DNA of 64,000 nt from Lasiosphaeria ovina (lineage: Eukaryota > Ascomycota > Sordariomycetes > Sordariales > Lasiosphaeriaceae): the NCBI GenBank assembly GCA_033439765.1, contig JAULSN010000008.1, positions 434,001 to 498,000 of the forward strand, in the 5' to 3' direction. Below are positions 22,713 to 33,192 of this stretch, piece after piece (position 1 is the stretch's first letter; every line of letters starts with the position of its first letter). The translations under genes and the position numbers were made by a program. Under the pieces are notes generated by a model. It searched no databases. It saw nothing but the letters and a program-made list of their open reading frames with translations, and was not told where the DNA came from.

Positions 22713-23449
22713 ATGGTTGACTCTCCTACTAATAACGTAACCCACATCCAGTCACTCGGTACACTCGGACACGGACCGAGAGTCGGTCAGCCACTACGGG
22801 ACTCCAAGCTAGCAGTTGGTGCCATCAGTGCGGCTCGCCGCCACCCGGCAGTCAAAACAGCACCCATCTCCGAGTCGGAATTGACTCGAGCATTCCGCGA
22901 TGGGTGCCAGGCTCAACGGTGCGATACGTATTCTGCGCCAAGACTTTCTCAGACCCCAACCTGGCCGCCTTCGTCTCGGCCAAGCTGTTCAAGGCAGCGC
23001 TCATGTGGAAGAACAAGGGCGTAACCTTTGAGCACGCGCGCCCCGGCCATGAGGCCACCTTCAAGGTCGTGTACCTAGAAGACGGCGGCATCAATCCCCT
23101 GGCGAGCTCCTTCTTCCCCAACCGAGGCCCGGCCGAGGCCCGCACGCTGTGCATATACCAGGCAGCCCTCGCCCAGCCCCACATCAAGTACCTCGCCAAC
23201 GTCCTCGCCCACGAGCTGGGCCACATCTTGGGCCTGCGCCACGAGTTCGCCGGCCTGTTCGAGGCCGATTCGGTCCGCTGGGGAAGGTCGAATAGGGATT
23301 CGGTCATGAACTACCACGCCAAGCTGAGGAGGTACCGCGTGCAGAAGCAGGATCTTGTCGACCTAGAGAGCTTCTACAGCTCGACCAAGACGAAGCACAG
23401 GGGACTGCCGATCTACACGCTCCATCCCCCGACCTACTTGTACGACTGA
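22713..23449 (+). pseudogene. Metzincin-type zinc metalloprotease with one frameshift
   Basis: The N-terminal part (ATG at 22713, MVDSPTNNVTHIQ.. to SESELTRAFRDG) is in one frame; the catalytic part (WVPGSTVRYVFCAK.. to PPTYLYD, stop ending at 23449) is in another. The switch falls near 22893 and a single-base loss explains it. The protease part has HELGHILGLRHEF, the long metzincin zinc motif (three His, catalytic Glu), followed by SVMNY, a Met-turn. No signal peptide is visible. The active-site part is intact, so either the frameshift is a sequencing error or the gene died recently. A separate upstream exon cannot be excluded, but no splice pair was found. Confidence 0.7.
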
Positions 23450-23638
23450 GTACCTGGCGAATGGGAAACCCGCTTTCTTGGGACAGGGCGAGACATTCTC
23501 GGAGTTTGGCGTTGACAGACTGTGCGCGGTTTGACAGGATATGGATTCATGATGTTTTGTTTTGTTTTGTTTTGTCTATTCTAGTCTAGGAGTTACTTCC
23601 ATTGTTGATCTATATCCGTATCCTGCTAGCACAGGTCA

Positions 23639-23914
23639 TTGAATGTCAAAACGCTCTATAGCACCTAGCCGCCTGTTGGCGGCTACCCTCTCCACTGCAA
23701 TGTTCCACCCTGCAATATAGCATGTACGAATAAAGATGTAATGCCCGTCCTGTGCCCGAAGTATCACCGGTGCTGGGGATCTTCGCAGAAGGCAGATCAA
23801 GTCCGCCGACTCCACGCCTGCCTGTGTAATTGCGAATCGGCCATCACGAAGCCCTACAAATCTTACATAATTGGCGATAAGCTTCTTATAATAGTGTAGG
23901 TCACATGTGTCCAA
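23639..23914 (-). pseudogene. C-terminal relic of a HET-family protein
   Basis: The minus-strand frame reads GRFAITQAGVESADLICLLR, then PAPVILRAQDGHYIFIRTCY. This corresponds to the conserved C-terminal end of many HET proteins (R.F.T..G..G.....GD.V..L.G...P.VLR......Y...G..YV.G). The HET domain is not found upstream on this strand; 24030-24494 has an open frame of unknown nature only. Confidence 0.45.
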
Positions 23915-24800
23915 AAGATCCAGCTTTGTGTCGGCTATGTGTTAAAATAGTCGATGAACAGAGGTGTGGTTGTCCTTTGGAAGCTGGGGTACTCTTCTCT
24001 AGGTCCCATAAAGAGCCGTGATCATGTTGCTAATAAACACGGGCATTGAGATTGAGGATGAGTCCCAAAGCTTCCAAAGCTTGGTCCAGGATATCCATTG
24101 GGTCTATTTGCCGGCCCTCTTCCCTCCAGAGACTGACAAACACGTTTGTGACCCATGCGAGCGTGAACTGCACCAAATCATTGCCGTGGCGTCTCAAGAT
24201 TCCTGTATTAGAGTGGATCAGTCGAATGAGCGAGGCCAATGGTGTTTGGCTACCGGCGGGGCGGGTGGGATGTCGTTGACTAGGGGCAGCAGGTAGCTGC
24301 AACTTGACTCCCATGTTGAAGAATCTTGCCCATCTGGACTTTTTGTGGCTCTGCAGTGGCCTTGACGCGTTGGTGGAATGATCAACTTGGCTACCAACGT
24401 GTTGCAAATGATGTATCCGATAGTCTCTGAAGAAGGTTAATAGGGCGCGCTTTTGCCCCAAGTCGTGCGACGCCTGTATTCCATGGGCATACAAGCTTTA
24501 GCCTCGAATGAAGGCTCTGTCGGTATTTTGCAGCCAACAATCCTGAGCGCTTACTCTTGCGAATTGAATGGCCGTAGCTGTAATCGGCCCTCCTGAGCTA
24601 AGAGAGAATTCTGCACACCACGAAGGAATCGAGTCATCTGACGAGATTTTCTAAGAGTTGACCAAGAAGAGCAGTTCGTGGCTACCCAATTCTAAGACGT
24701 GCCGGGCATTCAGGTACAGAGAGAGAAATCGAGAGTAGACCGAAAATTTATCGCGCTGAACATCGCATCTCGGCTCGATGTCTAGTTTAGTTTTGGGCAA

Positions 24801-26809
24801 GTGCTGTCGAATCTCAGCGGCCATCCACCCAATGGCATCCAAAGGGTCGACAGCATTGTCGCAGGTTTCCAGGGCGAGCTTGACGCTCTGAGTTATGCTC
24901 TCACTGTGCTCAGCACAGAGATTGAGTCGTCCAAGGGCGCCCTGCCCGCGACCGTGTCCAAGTGGTGGCGCACTGCAAGCCTGGAACGCATTCTGGAGAG
25001 CGCCGTCAAGACTCTTGATCACCTGCGCGTCATCTTTGGCGAGATAAGCAAGGAGCGACGCATGCTGGAGAAGACGCGGAGGTATTACGCTTCCAAGCAG
25101 CACGATGAAGAAATCCGCCACCTTCGCAACTGCATCGGCACCTACGTTTCTTGCCTGAACCTCCCCGTCATCTTGCTAGCCAAGTGAGTTCTCTACACGT
25201 AACCTGGAGCAGTATTATCTGTTATCTGACAGCATTTCAGCATCCGCCAGCCACTCCCCTTGGTAGCCCCCGAGTCCGACTTTCGCCTAGGCTTGCTGGG
25301 AAGCAAGCTTTCCGCCCTTGATTCCACTATCAATGAGCTCAAGGACAGCATTTGAAAGTCTCTCGACAATGCTAAAAGAAGTGAAGTGGAGCAATTTCCG
25401 GCATTTAAATCGACATTGAACGAAACGGCAAATCTCATTAACATGGCGAGTGGTATCTCATTCGGGGTCAGGACAATGGCAACCAAGCTATCTACTCGTG
25501 GCCCTACGACCAGCTCCGCGTCAACTGTCAGGGGTGGTGTTGACACAGATGCCGCCACTCCGAGTCTGACGAGATCGGCTTAGGTCAGATAGATGAAGAT
25601 CTCGCATCACTATTCAACGTTGCCTTTCCGGCAAGGAACAACGACCATGTATTTTCCTGGATTCGCGGGATTCCTGCAACGTTCGAAGCCCCACATCCAC
25701 CGCCATCAAGAGGGCATCCCAACGCTGGGACTGAGGGCCGAAACAAAGACTTGCCACACAGAAGAGCCACGCCCCAAGTCGAATTTCTTAACCGGAAGCT
25801 GAGAAGAGCCATCGAACTGGTCGACAATAAGAACATGGCGCCCGCAGTTGAGATCCTGTCCAGTATGGTAAGCACCATCAGCCAGATGCCAGGACAGTCA
25901 AGTATTACACTCGAGCAAGATATCTACAAGCTTTGCGCACGCGCTCTACTCGGCTCCAAGCTCGACCGCAAACGCGACCGCAAACGCGACCGCAAACGCG
26001 ACCGTCTCGAGATCCGCGATATTCTCACCAAACATCTCCGCGTAAACACCGAAGCACTGGACCTCGCATTCAACGAAGCACAGAAGCTCGTGGTGCTCGG
26101 GCGTTTCCAACAAGCCACGAAGTACATCGTGATAGCGCGCGACAGCTTGTTGAGAGCAAACCATACCGACGGCACCCGGAATATCTTGAGATCGATAGAC
26201 TTTTGCCTGGCGCGTTGCATTGTCAGCTATCTCAACTCGCATCACCTCAGTCCTGATACTTTGAAATGCCTCCAGGGGGAACCACCACCACCTTGGCAAG
26301 AACCACCACCACCTTGGCAAGAACCACCACCACCTTTGCGAGATACGATTGGCTTAGATAAGATTGGGGATTTCCTCTTGGAAGTTTGGTCATCTCATGG
26401 CCCAGATCATGAGACTAGGTGGAGGCTTCGACTCGGAATTGAAAATCTAGTCCAACCTCATCTGACCCGACTCCCCCCGGGCTCGGTATTATTGGACGAG
26501 TTGCATTTTGAGGGCCAAGAGATTTTAGCGGCGACAAGCACTATATTCAGTAACTGGATCGAGGCAAATGAGCATGGCCAACAGGCTGTTGACGGGCACT
26601 GCCGCCTCGCCGGGCGCGAAAGCGAATCCGTGCACAGAGCCATCGCGTTAATGGCACGCATCGCCACCCTGACTAGACCTGGGAACGTGGACGCAGAGGT
26701 GTGGCTGGAGATGCTCCCCAAGGACACCAGAATCGAATCCTTACTGAGGCCAGTAACGAACGGCATTCCAGAACAACCATTACTAGGACAGCGCAAAAGG
26801 TGGTTATAA
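24801..26809 (+). pseudogene. STAND-like N-terminal domain protein with repeats, interrupted
   Basis: Exon 1 (open from 24801, true start unclear, to about 25183) is helical and resembles the fungal N-terminal domain of STAND/NLR proteins (LSTEIESSKGALPATVSKWW.. LERILESAVKTLDHLRVIF.. LRNCIGTYVSCLNLPVILLAK). An intron of about 55 bp (GTGAGT..TTTCAG) leads into IRQPLPLVAPESDFRLGLLG. There is then an in-frame TGA near 25355 and a one-base shift near 25560, after which the frame runs ESDEIGLGQIDEDLASLF.. to the stop ending at 26809. The last part has a 12-bp repeat coding RDRK (25968-26005) and a 21-bp repeat coding EPPPPWQ (26279-26337). No NB-ARC/NACHT P-loop is seen, so the STAND assignment rests on the N-terminus only. 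Confidence 0.42.
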
Positions 26810-27352
26810 TGTGAAAGAAAGGGGCAAGTGGTGGAAATAGATTCTTAATTAATTACCTCTATCCAAGATACACCCCTAGCTAGTGAAACATCCCACCAGA
26901 GAGTACATAACCGGCAATTTCGTATTTATTTGCTAAATAATCATCGCTTGGAGCAAGGACTGCGAAGGGAGTCTAAAAATACCACCGGTAAAAGAACTGA
27001 AATGAGAAGGCACAACTTGAATACTCTCTCTAGCCCTGGAAGCTGCATGACAGCAAAAAGAGCCACCACCTCGTGATGGAGATATTAGTCATATAACCGG
27101 CCGTCGGTGCAATATTTAAACGGATGGACAGCCCTGTGGCAACGACCCCGTCGGTTAGCTGGCCCCGATCGGGTCGCAGAATGCAGTCAGCACCAGGCAC
27201 TCCACCAGCCTGCGTCGTTGGAGACGTCGTAAATCACTGAGCGGCCTGTCTCTGCAAGATCCTCGTCGCTCGACTTTTCGTCACGCCTAGGAGAAGGGCT
27301 ACGAAAAAAAGAAATGGCCATATAACGTTACATGTAAAAAGGCAATTAGTAA
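26810..27352. other. Intergenic, nothing recognised
   Basis: Spacer between the STAND-like relic and the MULE. The last 8 bases before 27353 are the left target duplication ATTAGTAA. Confidence 0.5.
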
Positions 27353-30300
27353 GAGATAGACTCCGCGTACCGTAGGGTCCGCCTAATTGTACCGTAGGTC
27401 GGATTTTTTACCATACATAACCCTAACCCTGCACGCCCCCCCAAAAAAAGTTGCACACCGCCTTTGCAGTTAGAAAGCGGTGAGCCACAATCTCAATACT
27501 ACGACCGCCAGCAATCGCTCAATTGATGGAAAACGCTCAATTCGCTCGAATCGCTCAAATCGCTCAATTGCCTACACTTACACACACCTAGCTTACATGA
27601 CTACCTTATGCCACGTTAATTGAGTCCTCGGCAGCTGTATCAGCCGCCTCTACAGCCGCTGCCAACTGTGTAGCTGTTATGCCAGACGACCGCCGGCTGC
27701 TGCTCTTCCTCACGGCGCCTCTGCCTCGGACTGTTGTGGTGCCCCTGGTGCCTCGCGATGCCGTGCCCCTGGTTGAGGCTTGTGATCCTGTGCCTCCGCG
27801 TGTGCCTCGCGATGCCGTGCCCCGTGGTGTTGAGGGCGCTCCGCGAGCACCGCGAGTTCCTCCCCGGGCTCCCTGAGACGCATTACCCGCAGAATTTAGG
27901 CCGTTGATCGTCCTCGGTTGCCTGTTCTCGACCTCCGTGAGATCCTCGCGCTCCCATTACGATGGATCGCGTTATATTGACGACGACACGCGTTGTGATG
28001 CTGCGGCGCCACGGCCACTACCTCTCGGTCTGCCTCGGGGTCTGCCTCTGGTTGGCTATGCCGGCTGCGTGGCCTGAGGTGTAGCCTATTGAGGAGGCTG
28101 TATGGCCGGGATCACGGCTTGTGAGGATGGTGTTGATGGCACAACTACCGGCACTTATACGACTGGCCGCACTATAGTGACTGGCGCAGATAGTCGTGGC
28201 GCACGAGGGTCGCTCGCAAACGCGGTTGAGCCACGCGGTCTGCCACGCAACGCTGCAACACGGTCAAACTCCTGCATTGTGAGATACTCATCCTCAGCAG
28301 CCAAGTTCCTATCCAACCACTAGAATAGATGGAAATCGGTCTTCTGAAGCACTAGACCTCCGTTGTCACGATCTATATGCCTCCGGAGTAGTTGATGGCT
28401 ACAGGGTATACCCATCTATATAGTCCAATAGTGCGTATATGGCTGTAGGGGCTCAACGATAGGTCGCGATCGCGTTGGTACGGCTGCGAGCATCTTTCGG
28501 TGTTGCTTATTGACGAAATCGAGGGCTACGTAAGCCACGTTATATCGAGCCGTTCCCATCCAGTATACGTTAACATAGTCAATACGAAGCCGATCTTTCT
28601 ACTTCTTATTGGCCAACGCGATATTACGCTCCATTACCTTAACCATCTCGAAGGACTGCTTGACTACATCCAACACGGTACTATTGCCAGTGATAACGAA
28701 GGACTTGAGGTACCGATTCACGATCTCAACTAGCGAGGTTGTACGTTGACCGAAGTTGAGTCTTTTACCAAGGTAGCAGCCAGCCCATTACTCAACCACA
28801 GGAATCCACATCTCCTCAATATAGTTAATAATATCAACCTGGTCGCCAAAGTAGGCCTTGAGCTTTTCCCAGGCGTTATTGAAGTCATCGAGGTTAGCAG
28901 AGTAAACCATATAAGTCCACAGGTTGTAGATCCCCGCAAGCGAGTATTCCACTCTATCATCGGACCTTTGGAGCGCCTGACCACGGCCAACGGTTCTGTG
29001 AGTCATAGCGCGTTGAACCGGCTCCTCAACACCAGAGCGATTATCACTATCCTACTGTTATAGTTGTTGAGGCCGCGATTGAGTCGCCTGGGTTCGAGCC
29101 GTAACGGCGGCTGCAGCTAATTTGGACCACTTCTTCTTCATATTGAGCGCTACGTTCTTATTAACGTGGAAAATACACAGCTATGGCTACGCATCTGGAT
29201 AGACTTGCGTAATGGCGTTGCGTATCGCGTTGTCATAGTCTATGATAGTAACCAACGGCGGCCTGGTATTAATCCTCTCGCGAGTCTGATTAACTTGCTA
29301 TATCAGCCAATCGAAGCCTTCCTGGCGCTTATTATTAATCAATCCGAAGCCACACGAGAAGGACATATTGGCGTTTGTAAGGCCAACTATCTGGAAAAGC
29401 GCAAGGCCCTTATTGTTGGTCTTGTACGTATTATCGTACATTTGAACCCAATAGTTCTACGCCCAGAGCTTCTCACACCAATCGAAGGTCCAGAATAGAC
29501 CCTCTGGCTTACGCTCGCCATCGCTATCGCCATCGGCCCATTTGACTGTATGTGGTATACCTTCGTCGTCGAGGAGCTTCTTAGTGGCCTGGAAAGGGTT
29601 GTATCCGGCTAAGGCCTTCTACTTAAGCCTATAGCGCGTATTCTGAACCTGGCGTTGGTTGAAGATGAGGTCAGGGAAGCGAAACCGTAGATCCTTCGCG
29701 ATCTCCCTACTCGGTATAGCCGGTCGGTCGAGGTACTGGGATACAAATGCGACGTGCTCAGGGCCAAATTTGTGTGTGATCGTATCGTCCGCGTCATGAT
29801 TGTGACTCTCGCAGCCGGCGCGAACCTCAAAGGTCCACTTGCGAGTGCCATCAATCAACAGGGCCTTCGCGACTGCTTTCCAAGGGCAGTTCCTCTTGGT
29901 GGTTGAAGAACTGCGTGATTGTGCAGTAGACTTGCGCATCTTGCCCTTCGTGCACGCGAGATCGTGACGGCTATAGCCGAAGTTATCCTTCTTGATCTTG
30001 TTGTTAGAGCGTTCCGTATACACGGCAAAGCCTGCAGATCCACAGAACTCCTGGATCTCCTCCATCATCTCGTCGAAGGAGTCGTATCGGTGCGTGAGCA
30101 GCTTGTGGCCTGGAGGAGGGTTCGAAAGCTGCACGGAGCCATCATCTTCGTCAACGAGGGCATCTTCATCATCGCCAGGCGTGGCGGCATCGTCGTCAAT
30201 CGGTATGATAGTCACTTCGTCGACGGCGGTGGCATCCAACGGCGCATCGTCTGCCTCGGCCAGATCGATCACTGCAAGCGTGTTAGTCTGGGGCGCGCGC

Positions 30301-30588
30301 GCGCGAGGTAAAGGGAGCTTACAAGCGGAATCCATGGCTCTGATTGGTCGGAATCCTGGGAATCTACGCGGCTGGCTGCGACTGCATGCGTTGCGGTGGA
30401 TTGAGTCGATTTGCAGGGTTATGGCATTTGGTGCAGCGTTTGCATTTGCGGTGGCATTGGCAGTGGTGGCAGAATTGGTGGAGGGGTGGCAGAATTTTTT
30501 TTGGAGGTCCAGGGTTAGGGTTATGTATGGTAAAAAATCCGACCTACGGTACAATTAGGCGGACCCTACGGTACGCGGAGTCTATCTC
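27353..30588 (-). mobile_element. MULE-type DNA transposon, full length, 3236 bp
   Basis: Both ends carry an identical 79-bp terminal inverted repeat (27353-27431 and 30510-30588) starting GAGATAGACTCCGCG. The flanks are an exact 8-bp duplication, ATTAGTAA (27345-27352 and 30589-30596), the size expected for Mutator-like elements. Each TIR has two ACCGTAG boxes at TIR positions 17-23 and 39-45 and ends inward with AACCCTAACCCT, two telomere-like repeats. The interior codes on the minus strand for a Hop/FAR1-like MULE transposase. Intact TIRs and target duplication with a stop-containing transposase suggest recent insertion, perhaps mobilised in trans. Confidence 0.9.
27440..30340 (-). pseudogene. 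MULE transposase (FAR1/Hop-like) with in-frame stops
   Basis: The N-terminal frame begins at an ATG near 30336 (MDSACKLPLPRARAP). After an acidic stretch comes a FAR1-type DNA-binding region (SFDEMMEEIQEFCGSAGFAV.. CTKGKMRK.. CPWKAVAKAL.. SHNHDADD). The open frame ends with TAG at about 29616, but the same frame continues with transposase sequence: DGDSDGERKPEGLFWTF, MYDNTYKTNNKGLALFQIVG (first catalytic Asp), VTIIDYDNAIRNAITQVYPDA (second), LCIFHVNKNV, then a low-complexity Arg/Gly-rich tail in the GC-rich 27660-28060 part. Stops seen are all TAG (after YRLK, LWA and DWLI, and later), consistent with CAG-to-TAG change. The C-terminal limit is approximate. Confidence 0.8.
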
Positions 30589-31376
30589 ATTAGTAAACCT
30601 ATGCCCACAGACGGATTACAAGGCGTAGCATGACAAACCGAAGATGATCGACATTATTGCTGGCGCCCAGAGCCTTCATTTTTCAAGGGAATGCCGCATT
30701 GGTGCTTGTATCCACAAGTAGTACCTTATATACCTCGGCAGGCGAGAAGGAATGCCCCAAGTAGCATCCAGAAGTCTTGCGTTACAATAAGTAACTGCCC
30801 ATTTCGATCCACTCTGTCTCGTTGCATGCCACCAGACACACAAGAACTACGCCTCTAATCAAATTGCGGTAGCCATGCCGAAAAGTGAAAAGGCTCAGGG
30901 GGGCGGCTGACAAATGCACTGGCCAAAAAGCGGCGACAAATCCTTCACCGACCCATCCCAGCAGCCTCTGCTCTCCGGCAGCTTGATTTCATGTTTTCTA
31001 TCTGTAACACATAATCAGCTTCGTTTAAAAGCCATGGCGTCCAGGTTGCTGCTCCTGTTTTGCAACTAACCTACCCTACCTGATTCGCCCGCAACCAAGA
31101 CAAGCAGGAAGAAATAATGAAATATGCAAAGACCGGGTGAAACTGGCGCCCATGTAAGCACGAGATGAGGTTGGCGGTGAGTAGGTACTATTAGATAAAA
31201 ATGGAGTATCGGCGATATAAGGTGAGGTAAGCAGTAAACCAGAGTCAGCGCAATCGTCTTTACGAGGGAGCCACAGCCGGTCATGATCCCCTCGTATAAG
31301 TACCACCTTACATCTCGAACAAACCCACAGACACCGATTTCCGTAACACACATACCTAGTCCGCCCATCTCATACG
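30589..31376. other. Intergenic, probable promoter of the hydrolase gene
   Basis: Starts with the right target duplication of the MULE. No gene or repeat recognised. Confidence 0.45.
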
Positions 31377-32537
31377 ATGCTCCGACGTATACTCCTCCTC
31401 AGCGCGCCCCTCGCGGCCGCAGCCGGGAGCATCCACGGGCCCTCGCCGATCAACAGCTGCTCGGACGTGACATTCGGTCTCACAGCCACGAGCCAGAACC
31501 TCGTCTTCGCGTCGCCGCCAGACCCGACCAACGCGACAGCCAGCGTAGCCTTCATCAAGAGCGTCTGGAACGGCACGCTGCCGGCCACGCTCGGCACGGC
31601 CGCCGTCACGGGCACCTTTTCCATCCGCGGCACGTACTGCACCCCGTCCCACTCCCCGCCGCCCGGCGCCGCCGACACGCTCGAGATCCTGCTGCACGGC
31701 ATCACGTACGGCAAGGCCATGTGGGCGGGCTACGGGCTCGGCGGCGGCGCGTACAACTGGCACGCACACGCCGGCGCGCGGGGGTACGCGACGCTGGCGC
31801 TCGACCGCCTCGGCCACGGCGCGTCGAGCAAGCCGGACCCGCTGGCCGCCGTGCAGCCGGCCATGCACGTCGAGACCGTGCGGCAGATCATCTTGGCCGC
31901 GCGCGGCGACAGCTCTTCCCCGCCCGCCCTGCGCGCTGCGTTCGGCGGCAGGCGCTTCGCGCGCGTCGTGCTCGTCGGCCACTCGTACGGCTCGTACCTG
32001 GCGCCGGCGGTGGCGAGCCTGCACCCGGGCGCGGTCGACGCGCTGGTGCTGACGGCGTACAGCACGACCTTCTCGTTCGCGTCGCTGCTGGCGGCGCAGT
32101 TCGGCGGCGCCGCGGCCGTGAGCCCGACGCGCTTCGCGGGCCTGCCGGCAGGCTACGTGGCGCAGGCCAGCGCGGCGGAGCGGCAGGCGGCCTTCTATGC
32201 GGGAGGGTACGACCCGGCGGTGGCGGCGGCGGACTTCGCGCGCGACGACACGCTGACGACGGGCGAGTTTGGCGGGTTCACGGCGCTCGTCGGCCCGGCG
32301 GTCGCCGCGTTTGCCGGGCCCGTGCTGGTCGTGTCGGCGGATAGGGACGGGTTGACGTGTCAGCAGCCGCTCGCTGCCTGCGAGGCGATCCTGGCGAAGT
32401 CGCACGCTGATGCGTTTCCGAATGTGACGGATTACACCTTCTTCGTCCCGCGGAATACCGGCCACGACCTGACGCTGCACTTCTCGGCGCCGGCCACGTT
32501 CGCGCGCGTGCATGACTGGTTGGATGAGCGGGTGTAG
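31377..32537 (+). CDS. Secreted alpha/beta hydrolase
   Basis: Single-exon, 386 residues. A hydrophobic N-terminus (RRILLLSAPLAAAA) is a probable signal peptide cleaved near residue 16. The fold signature is present: LLHGITYGKAMW (oxyanion-hole strand near 105), LDRLGHGAS near 143, nucleophile elbow GHSYG (Ser203), acid SADRDG (Asp322 or 324), and NTGHDLTLH (His363). Cys at 28, 88, 328 and 335 could form disulfides. The substrate cannot be told; the family includes esterases and lactone or amide hydrolases. The gene is strongly GC-rich, and the long open frames on the other strand are a consequence of that. It stands alone next to the MULE. Confidence 0.88.
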   Translation: MLRRILLLSAPLAAAAGSIHGPSPINSCSDVTFGLTATSQNLVFASPPDPTNATASVAFIKSVWNGTLPATLGTAAVTGTFSIRGTYCTPSHSPPPGAADTLEILLHGITYGKAMWAGYGLGGGAYNWHAHAGARGYATLALDRLGHGASSKPDPLAAVQPAMHVETVRQIILAARGDSSSPPALRAAFGGRRFARVVLVGHSYGSYLAPAVASLHPGAVDALVLTAYSTTFSFASLLAAQFGGAAAVSPTRFAGLPAGYVAQASAAERQAAFYAGGYDPAVAAADFARDDTLTTGEFGGFTALVGPAVAAFAGPVLVVSADRDGLTCQQPLAACEAILAKSHADAFPNVTDYTFFVPRNTGHDLTLHFSAPATFARVHDWLDERV

Positions 32538-32538
32538 G

Positions 32539-32563
32539 CTGGGCTGGGCTGGGCTGGGCTGGG
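32539..32563 (+). repeat. CTGGG pentanucleotide repeat, 5 units
   Basis: Perfect short tandem repeat directly after the hydrolase stop codon. Confidence 0.9.
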
Positions 32564-33192
32564 TGACGTAGGGGGCTTGTGTTGTTGGTATTGTTTCCTG
32601 GATTTCAGGGAGGGGTGCATTGCGCACCCACCGACACTTGAGCTCGTTTCGCTAGTCTACGGGTTGGCTGCTTGCTGTACGAGCGCTTGACTGTTGGCTG
32701 GAATTATGTCAGCGCTAGAATCCGCAGGAGCGTGTTCCCAGCTCCCTCGGCCAACTTCTTGATGCTTCGACGACAACCAACTCTATTTCGTCATGCACGG
32801 TACTCGTCCTCCCCGTAGGACTAGTGTTTTTGTAGGGGTTACAGCGACCATCTTAATCCCACCCGGATTGTGTGGCTGGCTACAGTAGATCCCCCAGGAA
32901 AGCTCGGAAGCCTATTGTTAGTGGATTTATCGGCCGCACATTGTCCTAATGATAATTATATATATCCGGCTCGATAGCGTAACTAGTTTCACAACTTCCA
33001 CTGTTTCCAGCTTTTTAGTATAGACACGAAATTCCAAACAGAAGCACCCCTGACTCGCGCGCCGTGTTCATTAGGCTGCGGCGTGGCGGCTAATTACCCC
33101 TTTTCATAAACCGGCACTCCTCCCATTCCATCCCTTGTCCGTCTTTTTCACCACCAGCACCACCAGCAGACCATCACCACCAACCAACCACC
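32564..33192. other. Intergenic between hydrolase and reductase
   Basis: AT content rises around 32940-33010. A CACCA-rich leader precedes the reductase ATG. Nothing else recognised. Confidence 0.45.

Noticed and set aside
24030..24494. 155-codon minus-strand frame as a gene
   Set aside because: No start context, family or splice partner; it may be part of the HET relic's neighbourhood but cannot be supported.
27679..27876. Pro/Arg-rich plus-strand frame
   Set aside because: Antisense of the low-complexity C-terminal tail of the MULE transposase.
31283..32627. Long overlapping frames of 353 and 423 codons around the hydrolase gene
   Set aside because: Arg/Ala-rich shadows of a GC-rich gene; only the 31377-32537 frame has family motifs.
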